Origin: Luscinia megarhynchos
Lineage: Eukaryota; Chordata; Aves; Passeriformes; Turdidae
Assembly: GCA_034336665.1 (NCBI GenBank)
Contig: JAPFBE010000003.1
Coordinates: 60,617,352-60,681,351 of the forward strand
Length of the DNA: 64,000 nt
Direction of reading: 5' to 3'
In this document: positions 22,501 through 37,488 of the stretch, one piece after another
Layout of the letters: each line of letters starts with the position of its first letter
Numbering within the stretch: the stretch's first letter is position 1
Position numbers and translations under genes: made by a program
Notes under the pieces: generated by a model
Seen by the model: the letters and a program-made list of their open reading frames with translations, nothing else
Told to the model about the DNA's origin: nothing
Database searches by the model: none

Positions 22501-24981
22501 CTGAGATCCTGCAGCTGGAGTGAGCAAATAGTATGTTCCCTAGGGAAATGATTATAAAAATCTTCTAAGAATGCAAAGTCAAAAAGTCAAATTCTTCAAA
22601 AGAAGAAATGAAAGCAGAATGAATGACTAGATGGGAAAGAGGGTAGTGTAGTAGATATTTTAAGTTTTGCTCCAGCACTTCCAAATTTAGGTGCTGAGCT
22701 TTAAATCTATATTGCCAGAGTACAGTTCAGTGTGTAATTATTTGCAATTCTGTATATTTTGGGAGTATATTCCATGTTTTAACAAATTATCTCTTCCTAT
22801 GCCAAAGCATCTGTAAATTAGACTTGATCGAAATGACAAATTATGCCACCTGGAAGAAATGGAAGTGTAGAGGATTCAGGACAGGGACTCCCAGCCTGCA
22901 GTTTATTAGCTGTTTGTGCCTTTTGAAAACTGTAAAGGGTTTTTCAAATGAAAGCTGTCCTTGACAGAAAGAAGACAGTGCCTAAGGAGCCCAAAACTGT
23001 CAGCAAAACACAATCCAGAGGCACCGGTGCTGGAACTCTCCCCATCCCTGCTGCTTGCCTGGCCCTTCATACACTATGAGGCAGCAAGAAGTCATGCAGA
23101 GAAATTGCAGGCTGCCTGTGAAGGAAGTGTAAGCCTCTGTGTCAGCATAAAATGCCACACTGCCAAATTAGCTGGGGGCTCAGTTGTGCTGGGCTTGATT
23201 TGTACACCTGGAGTTAACTTCGCCCTGGACGTTGGAGAGCGTTGCTTCACATGCTACAGTATTTCTCCTTTTCAAAACCTCAAAAGCAATGGCAAAATTT
23301 TAGAGTTATGTGGTGGGAGGTATTTTACCAGCTTCATCCAGATCCATGCTGGGCTTTTTTTTCTGCATGAAAAGTACTGAATAAATCTAAGTTGTTAGTG
23401 ACTGGGGAGTGCAGAGACTGCCTGAAGGCAGTGAACAGATGTGTAGGCTGAGTGAGAAATGATAAGAGAAAATTCAGCTTAAAGTGCTTGAGCTTCATCA
23501 GACTTCACATTACTTAGACCATTAACAGAGGAAAAGAGAGCAATAAGAACTGAGGGATGTTTATATATAAGGACTTAACATTCATGCCTGTAATTCTTTT
23601 TAATGTGACTTTTTCAAGGGGGGCATGATGCACTGTTGGTCTCTTGCAGAACAATGGATTTGGTAGGCCCATTTAGGACTCAAAGGTATTTGACATGTAT
23701 TTTTTAGCATAGGCTCTATTTACAATTCTATTGATTCCAGTTCTATTCAAAATTCTACTTTTTTTTCCAGCAGGGGGAAATCCTTTGGCTTTTTACACCT
23801 GTTCTCAATAATGACCTCTGTGCTTTAAAACAAATGGAATAATTTTGAGGGTTTAATGAGCTTTTGCCTTCAACAGCTACAAATAATCTAATTATCTAGC
23901 CACTGTGCATACTGGATGATTTAAGAATTAAAGACACAATTAGAATCTGTTACAGTAATTAGAATCTCTTTTAAACCAATTGCCTGTGGCATTACATGGT
24001 CTAGTGAAACAAAGGCTTCTGGCTAAATGCTTTTCTTCCACTAAATGCAAAAACAAATGTTAGCACCATTTACTTTTTTTAAACTGAGAAAATCAAGATT
24101 TCAGAAGTCAAGTGAATTAAACTGTGGTTTTTTCGTGCTGTTTTTTAAATGCTTCATATGTCACTGAAGCCAATGGAAGGAAGATCACTGATTGCCTTTG
24201 GTTAAAATGGACTAAATGTATTTGTGTATATAATGAATACAAAGAAAAAATACAAATTTAGTGAACAAAAGTGCAATTAGTTGAGAGCACTAGAAAATAT
24301 AATCTGGGTGGGTTGGGAAGCACTAGAAGAGCTTCTTCAGGCCCCACAAATCAGCTAGAAGTATTTGCAGGAGTCAGTGAGCAGTGCATAAGAGTAATCC
24401 AGCTGATATAATGTCCCTGGATTTCCAGAAATCCCTGACAGCACTTTTTGTCAAAGACTGTTAGTGAAATCAAATTCTAATGGCAATAGAAGAAAGATCC
24501 TCTTGTAGAAAAAAATGGTTTGAAAGACAGAAGGTTTGAAGGACAAGTGGTACGATTAAACAGTTTGTTTCCATATTGATGGTGGTAGAGGGCAGCATCT
24601 GAGAGCCCTGTATGTCCATCAGTGCTGTTCAGTTCGGCCTGAGCTGTTTGCATGGTCACTGGAACTGATTAAATGTGCTGCCAACAGCCAACTGTTGGCT
24701 GTTTTCCCCCTCTTCCTCTGCTAAAATGAACCTCTGCACAGGGAAACATAACATCTTTCCTTTCTTTCTCTTGCTTTTTACTCTCCAAATCATACTTCAT
24801 GAGAGTTCACAGGTCACCAGCTCAGCTGCGAACTGTAGGAACATGAGGAAGTCAAAGGGTATCTATCTGAGTGAGGCTGGAGAGCAAATCCTTTCATCTG
24901 TATCTGTAAGTGAGATGGTAGCCACACCAGGTGCTGTGGAGGGTGTGTTGTGCCCAACACCAGCTCTGCTTGTGCCAGATG

Positions 24982-25165
24982 TCATAGAATGGTTGGGTTG
25001 GAAAGGATCTTCAAGATAATCTCATTCCAACTCCCCTGCCACAGGTAGGGACACCTTCCACAAGACCAGGTTGCTCAGAGCCCCATCCAACCTGGCTCTG
25101 AGCACTTCCAGGGATGGAGCATCCACAGCTTTTCTGGGCAATCTGTGCCAGTGTCTCACCTCGGT
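24982..25165 (-). mobile_element. CR1 LINE 3' end fragment
   Basis: The plus strand opens with tcatagaatggttgggttgg and continues through 'ggacaccttccacaagacc', 'ggttgctcagagccccatcc' and 'gggatggagcatccacagc', which is the reverse complement of the well-known CR1 3' region. The element is therefore inserted on the minus strand, the same strand as HTR2A, and truncated at its 5' end after about 180 bases, the normal outcome of CR1 integration. It lies inside the large HTR2A intron, about 2.7 kb downstream of the TM3 exon. Confidence 0.93.
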
Positions 25166-26295
25166 CATCCCAGCTGTGAACATTTGCTTTGAAAATGCAA
25201 AGAGTTAAATCATTTATAGCCCTGTCAGTCTAAGTAGCCTGAGACCCTGGAGGATGGTAAATGATACATGGAGCACCTCTGTGTTCAGAAAGCATTTCCT
25301 GTTACTAAGTGATATAGACAGAACCTTCAGAAACTCATTTTCTACATATTTTTACTGGATAGTGGCAGACCAGGAGGATAAGGGTTGATGATTGACAGAC
25401 AGCAGGTTTCATGGATGATCTGGGATCTGTCAAGATTCCTTATCATACTGGCATTTTTCTTTATTCTATAAATATAGTGACATGGCACAGTGCAAACTCA
25501 GTCCAGCCTGGCAGTGACTGGCTCATCAGTTTCTTACAGCTTCTTCCTACGTGTTTGCTTTCTTATCTCTCCTCTGGAGTGCATCCCATTTGCCACAGCT
25601 TGTTGCCAGGCTGGAAACTGACCCTTCTTCCTTCAGCTGGTCTCCCCATGTCCCTTTGCTTCCATGAGACCAGAAACCAACCAAGCACCACTTATTTCCT
25701 GCCCACCTAAATGTGCTTGTCTACCTTAATTTGTACCTATTTAACCTACTCACTGTTTTGGTGACACAAAATGAGTGAATGAGATGGAGTTACCTTGTAA
25801 CCTTTCCTATTTTCCTGACATCCACTGTTCCCTAACACATGTCCTTATCCTGCTTCAGTAGAGCAGGACTCTGTCCTCTTCACTCATGCCACACTTGAGT
25901 GGTTTCCAATAAAATAAGGAGTTGTATTTGTCAGAGTTATATAAATAGGGACCACATTGCTATCACTTGCCATAATAACAAGCAACATCTGTGACTCACC
26001 TCATCACTGTTAGAAGACAGTTTCTCCAGAGAGCAGAAAAGGTTTTTTTTTTACAATTGATATGTTACTAGTTATTACTGCACAGAAAAGCCATAACTTT
26101 TGAAACAAAATATCAAGCTATCAAAGAAATAAACCCTCTTGCTACAGGACATAAACCATGTTCTAACTAATAGGGCTAAAATAACACTTTCTTTCTGGAT
26201 TCCTATTAATAGTGAGATAATTCAGATACTTTTCTCAGTAAGCCCCTCTCTGAGAAAACATGCCGAGCAAAGTGGACCACTGGTTTGCCCCTGCA

Positions 26296-26325
26296 ATGGT
26301 CATTCTGTAATTCTGTGAATTTGTG
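26296..26325 (+). mobile_element. Possible CR1 3' tail remnant
   Basis: The stretch cattctgtaattctgtgaat resembles a worn (ATTCTGTGA)n tail that ends CR1 copies. Sequence before it does not align convincingly with CR1, so this is only a suggestion. Confidence 0.25.
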
Positions 26326-27775
26326 TTTAAAAAAGACAGTAATTTCACACACACTAATCACAAGGCACCACACACAAGTGCAAACACAGTATGCACAATT
26401 TTAAGGAATGCTGGAACTATTTAAGCTATATAGAGAAATGCACTGAAAATACTTGCACTTAACACTTTCAAAAATTGGAAAAACTGGACAGATTAGGTAA
26501 TATGTTTTCTACTGGACTAAAAAATGTGACTGTAGAAAAGACCAGATATGATTCATCTAATCTAAATGAAGACATCTGCATCTGAGTTGCTATAGGCTTC
26601 CTTTATAGTTGAGAGCTAGGTATTTTTAGGGTGGAGTTCACCTGGCCTGTGCCAGACATCTACATCTGATCAGCTGAATGCACCCCAGAGCCAGATGCTG
26701 TTGAACCACATCAGGTCATGGAAAATGCAGAACTGTCCTCCTTGAGTGAAGACTCCCACGATTTCTTGCTGTGCAGTGGAAGATACAGCTATTTTAAATC
26801 TTAACAATCCTAGACTGCTTTTTCTCAGCCTGTGGGCCAGGATCAGGAGGGAAGTCAGGAGACAATTTAGAGTGCCAAGCTAGCAGCATGTTAGCACCAT
26901 CTCTTTTCCCTCCTCTGGGAGGAGTGGTAAGGGATCACTGTTACCACTTGCAATAATTTGTATTAGCCAGAAAAGATGCTAATTACCTTTGATTGCTGGC
27001 AGCTCACATCTCTTCTAGGGCAAAAGAGTGAATTTTTCCTGCCTCTGAATAAGTGAGCTGCCAATGCTTAAGGGTCTACAAAACCACAAGCACTGAAAGA
27101 GAGCTATGTTTTCAAAGCATTTGAGAACCTCCACCCCAGGTGTGTGAGGAAATCCCTGATGGCATCAGGCACCAAACTCTTCCAGCTCCCATGCCATAAG
27201 ACTGCTCTGCACATACTGCCACCATGGGAATGAAATATCAGTGTTGCCTGCCTAGTTTCAAGGCTCTGGGTTTTGGCAGTGCAAAAAGAGATTTGTGTAC
27301 TGGGTCATTCACAACACCTATTTTAGACTGTAACTCTAAACTGTCCTCTGGAGAGACTCCTCTCATTCTCACTGTACACAGTATCTGTTGCTTCCTAAGT
27401 AGAATGCATAAATTCCCCACCGTACACACCAAGAAAGGCAGAGAAGATCTACACATGAGAAAAATCTCTAAGCAAATTACCCAAATAAGAGATTGGCAAA
27501 AAATACTTTTTTCAGTTGATATATTTTTTTCTTTTCCTATATTTGTTTAGGTAATGATGAATCATCAATATGGGAAATCAACACATTTTTATAATAAACT
27601 TGAATGCAGTTATGCTTTCACTGATGTATATTCTTTCAGTGCTGCTCAATCCTCCTCCATTTCCAATTGCTGTTGATTTCCATTGCATGATTACTACATT
27701 ACAGCACTTCTTAGACTGTGGAAAGCAAAGTACTACAGGCAGAGAATAAAGTTTTAGACTGCAGTATAGATGTCA

Positions 27776-31967
<4,192 letters not shown>

Positions 31968-32367
31968 CATACAGTATGGTTAACATGGATACAGGCATGA
32001 CAAGGAAGCCCAGCAGCATATCAGCTATTGCAAGTGACATTAGAAAATAGTTAGTGGCATTCTGTAGTTTTTTCTCCAGTGAAACAGCCATGATGACAAG
32101 AATATTTCCAGCAATGGTTAAAACAATCACTATCACTGTCAGCAAAGCTGGCCAGTTTTTCTGTGAAGGGCAGCACGGTGGGCTCACGTTACTTTCACAT
32201 GAAAGGTTGGTTAGGTTGTCAGAGTTCACAGTCAAGTTGCAGAGATGTGATATATTAATTTCTCCAGCTCCATAAACATTTCTGTAGAATCTTCTCTCAT
32301 GATTTATTTGTATGAAGGAGTTTGCAGTTGGGTTCACAGAACTCTCTCCATCACAAAGAATATCCAT
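31968..32367 (-). CDS. HTR2A: HTR2A first coding exon (N-terminus, TM1, TM2)
   Basis: Encodes residues 1-133 plus the first base of codon 134. The start chosen is the ATG at 32367-32365, giving [12 protein letters not shown], which matches the human N-terminus MDILCEENTS; the longer in-frame Met 17 codons upstream has no counterpart. Context is favourable (G at -3 and +4). The extracellular N-terminus carries sequons at N38, N44, N51, N54 and N60 (the last followed by Pro, so probably unused). TM1 spans about 73-96 (Asn88 = 1.50), ICL1 has [12 protein letters not shown]2 spans about 106-132 with Asp116 (2.50, sodium-site aspartate). The donor is gtgagt at 31967-31962. The N-terminus diverges strongly from human and is four residues shorter to the end of this exon (Gly134 versus Gly138), as expected for this fast-evolving part. 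Confidence 0.97.
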
Positions 32368-33108
32368 TTCTAAGTCCAAAACCACAGAGACAAATTGTGA
32401 AAAACAGGAAATTATCACCCTTTGTCAGCATTGGGCATTATATTCCTCAGCTCTCCATGCCAGAAGTTGAGGGAGCATGATCTTTTGTAGACTGTATTTT
32501 TGCCAGTATTTTGTGTTTTAGTATGACGTAGAAAAACATACCAGAATTACTCTGAAAGCTGAAATGTTTCGTTTTCAGTTCCATAGGAAATCCAGTGTTG
32601 GCAGATATCGAAAATCCAGCTGAAAAGTAAAACTGGGCTGTAGGATACAGAATGTGGACTTGAGGCTTCAGAGAGCAAAAATCTTGGAGAAATAAAAGAC
32701 ATAAAACTTTTGCAACCACTAGGACTCCTCTCTGGAGCTACATCTTATTGCTATTGGTAACTGTAATCACACAATTTTAAACACGGCAGTATTAAAATAG
32801 CTTGCTGTATTAAACAGCAAAGCTCTTGCTTCTCTATCAAGGAAGTTGATTAGTGATTCCATCCAGTATCTTTCTCTTGAAATAATTAAATATGCTCTTA
32901 TTTATAGTGCATCTTCCATAATACGGCTGATAGTCTCTGTCTTCTGCTGTATTTCAGAATCATTTTCTGCCTTATATCAGAGACTACATATTCTGCCCCA
33001 TGCTGATTTTTTTGTAGCTAATTGTACCTTTCGGCCCAGCATGGCTTCAGAATTGAAATTAAACAACTAGATACTGTTATAAAAGAATACAATTTAAGGA
33101 AGACTTAC

Positions 33109-33345
33109 ATTGCACTTCAGAGCCCACTTTCAAACTGCACATAGATGCACTTTGCACCCTGGTTTAACATATTCTTCACTGTGTTTATCCAGTTCCGTGT
33201 CTTTTTTCCTTCAGCCTCCTCCACAATGGTGGTATTTCAAATAGTTTTTTGACTTCTAAACTGCACAGTTGAGTGAAGCCAGTTCCTGTGCTGCGAGGCT
33301 TGCTCTTTTCTTCTGAGAGATAGGCTGCTTGCCGGCTCTTTCCCT
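33109..33345 (-). other. HTR2A: Candidate HTR2A 5' UTR exon
   Basis: On the minus strand a good donor (aat|gtaagt) lies at 33108-33103, and an acceptor-like pyrimidine-rich tract ending in acttag lies only two bases before the start codon (about 32370). Together they would define a non-coding first exon and an intron of roughly 740 bases. The alternative is an uninterrupted 5' UTR. This rests on splice-site patterns only. Confidence 0.25.
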
Positions 33346-33354
33346 TGTGCATTT

Positions 33355-33382
33355 CCCCGCCCCAGGGCAAGCTATATTTAAA
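33355..33382 (-). promoter_or_regulatory. HTR2A: Candidate HTR2A core promoter elements
   Basis: A TATA-like TTTAAATATA (33382-33373, minus strand) is followed by a GC box GGGGCGGGG (33363-33355). This sits about 1 kb upstream of the start codon, in a short region with retained CpGs (33.28-33.56 kb), which is where a promoter is expected. A GC box downstream of a TATA element is not the usual order, and mammalian HTR2A promoters are not strongly TATA-driven, so confidence is low. Confidence 0.3.
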
Positions 33383-36344
33383 GTAATAATAATATCAGAG
33401 CCCTTCTCGAAGTGACACAAAAGAAAGCGCTCGCACACACTCACGAGAAAGCAGCCTCCACGGAGGAATTACTGATTGCAACAGGAATGGAATTTCTTCC
33501 CTGCTGCCTTGTTCGGATTGTCAGACCTCCCACTCTCTGGATGTCATAAACCGCAAGGTAGCGACAGCAGAGGAGGGCAGGGGAGGGCAGAGCAGAGAGG
33601 GTCCTTCTGGCAAACCAGCAGCTTTTTCAGTGCTGATTTCAGAGTTCTCTGCTTGGGGGCTTTTTCAGTGCACGCTTTCAATGTGCAGCGGATAGCTCAC
33701 AAACAGCTGCATGCAATTACAGGGATTTACAGGATGCAGGCTTGAGACAGACAAAATCTAAGGCTTGCAATAGTAGATACTAGTGAAATATGTGGGTGAG
33801 AAGTTTTTTCCATAAAGTGGGGAAATTCCACTGGCCGTAAAAGGCAGGCATAATATTCAGTCCCCTTCAGTTTTAGCTCCAGGTCTGTGCTGACGTGTGA
33901 ATCAAATTGGCATAGATATTTATAAAAAATTGAAGTCACTCTGATGTCACACTCATTGGTCAGGAGAGGAATGTAAGAGTTAACTCCAGCAGCCTGTCCC
34001 AAGCAGGCATCCCAAATGAAGCAATTCAAAGTGTGTATAGAGCAAAGGGGAAACAAAACAGCCTGACACTACTTCTGCCTTGTACCTCTGCTGCCAGGAC
34101 ACACATGGAGAAATAGCCAACTTTTCAATTTGCCACCTAAAAACTATCAGCTCCCAGACTTTCTGAGACTTACAGTTGTCAAAATTTTGGCTGAGTGGGT
34201 CTGCTGCTCACCTTCACATCCTGAAGTATATTGCAGACTCCCCTCGTGCTGAGGGCAGTGGCTTTAAAGAGGCAGGCTCAGGCAGTTTACAGTGGGAGCT
34301 CAGAGAGGTGCCAGTGTCACAGGGCACCCGTGGGTCCTGGCAGGCCCTTGGGAGCTGCAGGCTGCTCCCACAGCTCAGCTCTGTGTACAGCACTGTTCAC
34401 CCTGCTGCAGGTCCCAGGGAGCTTCAAACACATGGAGCATTTCTGCAGCTCAGCTGACATGTGCTAATCTCTTCATGGACCCAAACCTTACCAAAGCGGG
34501 CCTCAGAGCACACACTGAAGCCCATTCAGATCAGTGGGGCACAGTTAGATAGAGCCTTTCACAGTAAAGTTCTTTGGAGATAGTTTTACTCACAGATGAA
34601 CCCAGCAAGACTGGGCAGACAAGGCAGTAGCTTCCACTGGTGCCCATGTGGGACTTGGAAATGTGTCATCGCAGTACTAAAGTTTCCCAGTCCTATAGGT
34701 GAGGCCAGAAGATTATCAGACAATACAAACTGGTAAAAAAACGAAAGGTGCTAATACTGAGTTTAGCAAGAAATGTTTCAGCCCTGGCAGTCTCCCCCAG
34801 AAGCCAGAAGAGGAAATGGGCTACTGTGTTTCCCGAGTGATTTTGGTACTCACGCTCCAGAGGGTTTGGCAGCCATGCAGAGGGGTGGGCTCCACTCTTG
34901 CTGAATGCAGCTACTGTGCAGAGCAGGGCACAGGACCCCTTGACTAGGGCTACATACAACCTTTGTGAGGAACCCAGGTGCCCTGTTGTTTTCTTAGAAG
35001 GGTGGCTCTGGGCTCTGACAGCTGTAGTGTAGCAGTCATGGATGTCACTCCTAAGAAAGAAGTAGCAATATGTTTATTGATATAACCCAGTGATTTTGCC
35101 AAGTTTCATGGTAAATGTGAGAAGGGTTTAATAAGATCTGATGACAAGGTACACCTGATTATTTATGGCATAGAGGACAGGATCAAACAAAACAGGCAGG
35201 GAGAGAGACTCTCCTCCTGAGTCATGAGGTTCAGAAAATACTTCCCTGTGTTCTAAGCTCCTTCTCAGAAGGGAGTTTATGCATGTCTAATTCCAAACTT
35301 AGTTCCAGATTTAGGCAATGGTTTATGTCTCAAGGATTATATGTGCACAATCAATCGTGTCACTTAGCTAAGATTTCAGAGTTTAGCATGCTATTAATCA
35401 CTTACTGAGAATCTCTTGTGTCAAGGAATCTCTCATCTCCAAGGAGTAACCTTGAGAGCTACTACTCAAAGCAAAGACCCTGACAAACTGTCCACTACCC
35501 TGCAGGAGAGATCAATGAGCCTGTTCACTATTTATGATGTAAGATAATTGACTTATAGTCATATTTGCATACCAGCTAAAGAAGTTAATTTCTTCCAAAC
35601 TTGGCCTGAGTTGGACCTTGACAAACACCATGGCTGGGGATGTACAATGACTCATTTAAAACTGCAGTTCTACTCTGGACATCAAGAACATAAAATTGAA
35701 GTGCAAGTCAGCTGAATGTTGCCTTGCCTAAGACCTTTGCAGCTCATAAGCTCTTCATTTAAGGACTGTACTGTTTACTTTAGTGTAGCTGTAAACACGT
35801 GTATCTACCACAAGGTCTGAGTGCCTTCTGAAAACTTAGCTGTCCTCAGAGAAAGCAATTTAGCATATGTGAAACTGAGGCACAGGCATATTAAATTTTT
35901 TTAAGGTTTGCAGATGAAGCATGGATAAATCAGAAATCAGTTTTGTGCAGGTTGATGTATCAGAAACAAATCTGCGATCTTATATCTTCTAGCAAAGTGT
36001 GTTGGATGTGCAACTGATCACGAGGTTATTATATCTTAATATTTTTATTTTATTTTGACTGCAATAGTCACTCATCTCACCTCTCCCAAGAACCAGAAAC
36101 TTTTTTTCCTTCCATATCACAAGTATGGCAAGTATCAAGCCAAAGAAGTGTTCAATCCTTGTTTGCAGAGCCCAACAAAAAGAGAGTACCAGGGCTCTCA
36201 CCCATCTGCAAAACCAAATATGAGCTCTACCTTGAGAACTCAGTTTGGAACAGCTCCTAGGGTGATCAGTCATGTCCAAACCAGCCTTGACCATTGCTTT
36301 CCCTAAAGGTGGGAAGCTCTGGAAAGCTGTAGGTCCCATGATCT

Positions 36345-36470
36345 TCCACGTTAAACAAACGAGCTGGCAAGTGGGCAGCAGAAGAGCCTCGCACGCTGCG
36401 ACCTGCAGTCCCAGGCAGTGCGTCTGCGCTGAGAGCAGGCAGCTGCGGTCTGTCCCAGCCCATGCAAATT
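36345..36470. promoter_or_regulatory. Small CpG-rich block with octamer motif
   Basis: About nine CpGs lie between 36349 and 36448 in an otherwise CpG-poor area, and a consensus octamer ATGCAAAT (POU-factor type) is at 36462-36469. It is about 3 kb upstream of the candidate HTR2A promoter. It may be an enhancer or distal promoter; nothing in the sequence proves it. Confidence 0.3.
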
Positions 36471-37436
36471 AAGTGAAATCTCAGCTTTAAAATGGCCATA
36501 ATGTGCTCTGCGGTAGACAGAAAGCAGTCTCTAGAAAAACAGCTGGCATGGGAACAGACTGCATATTGCTTTTTAATTTCTGGAAGGCACCAATGTAACA
36601 AATTCATGACAGCCCCTCCCCTGTTCCCTAGCTTTGCTTGGAAATTTTTTGTAGGACATTATTCTGTTCTCTTGGACAAGGTTTTTATGCTTGGTGCACA
36701 TAAACACTTCCTAGAAAGGCTGCTTTTCAATAATTTTCATCTGAAAATGAGAAGTTAAAAACCTAGTTTACATAATTCAAATTTGATGTTCTCAGGATTG
36801 TTTAAGGCACAAAAATCCCCGGTTTCTGAGTTTGCCATTGCTTTCTGGTGTTCTGAATAGATTTTGTAATCAGTAAATGTAATAGTAACTGCAGATGTTA
36901 ATCCATCACTCTGATATCTAAAAGTGAGGCAAGTGGAATGTGAATAATTTGTGTTGTGGTCGAGACTACTACAGATTGGTGTCTCTGTTTGCATTCATCA
37001 GGGGCTGTTGGATGCGAATCAGAGACTAGCTATTACAAACCAGAACTAATAACTAAAAACCCTCCTCTCTTTTTGATGCAGTCAAGCTCATTCTGGATCT
37101 CTCAGCCTTCTAGACCCATGTCATTGCAGTGAGGTGAGAACAGCTTGACATGGGCCCTCTGAAAACCATGCAGGAATAGCATCCCTCAACCTTGCTGTTC
37201 ACAGGTGATGATCCTGAGCAAGCTGGGTGTTGCAGCACCAGAGCCCTGTGTCCTGATGACTGCAAACCTGAGGTGAGTAACTGGTGTGGTGTTGTAGGTG
37301 TCTCTGCTGTGAAACTGGATATCTGTAATAATAATTTGTTCTGTATTGCTTTTGAATAACAACTGAATATTAAAATTTGAGGCAGAAGGGAAAGCTGGAA
37401 TAACTCAGTTTAGCTATAATTTCTAAGTAATAAGAA

Positions 37437-37442
<6 letters not shown>

Positions 37443-37485
<43 letters not shown>
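37443..37485. repeat. (TA)n microsatellite, about 21 units
   Basis: Uninterrupted TA run of about 43 bases, flanked by tatgta on both sides. Likely length-polymorphic. Confidence 0.97.

Positions 37486-37488
<3 letters not shown>

Noticed and set aside
32368..32418. Upstream in-frame Met giving 17 extra N-terminal residues
   Set aside because: The Met at 32367 matches the family start MDILC; the extension has no counterpart in human 5-HT2A and may overlap a splice acceptor.
33256..33444. Minus-strand frames near the promoter as a coding upstream exon
   Set aside because: Basic, low-information translations with no homology I recognise; better explained as 5' UTR or promoter DNA.
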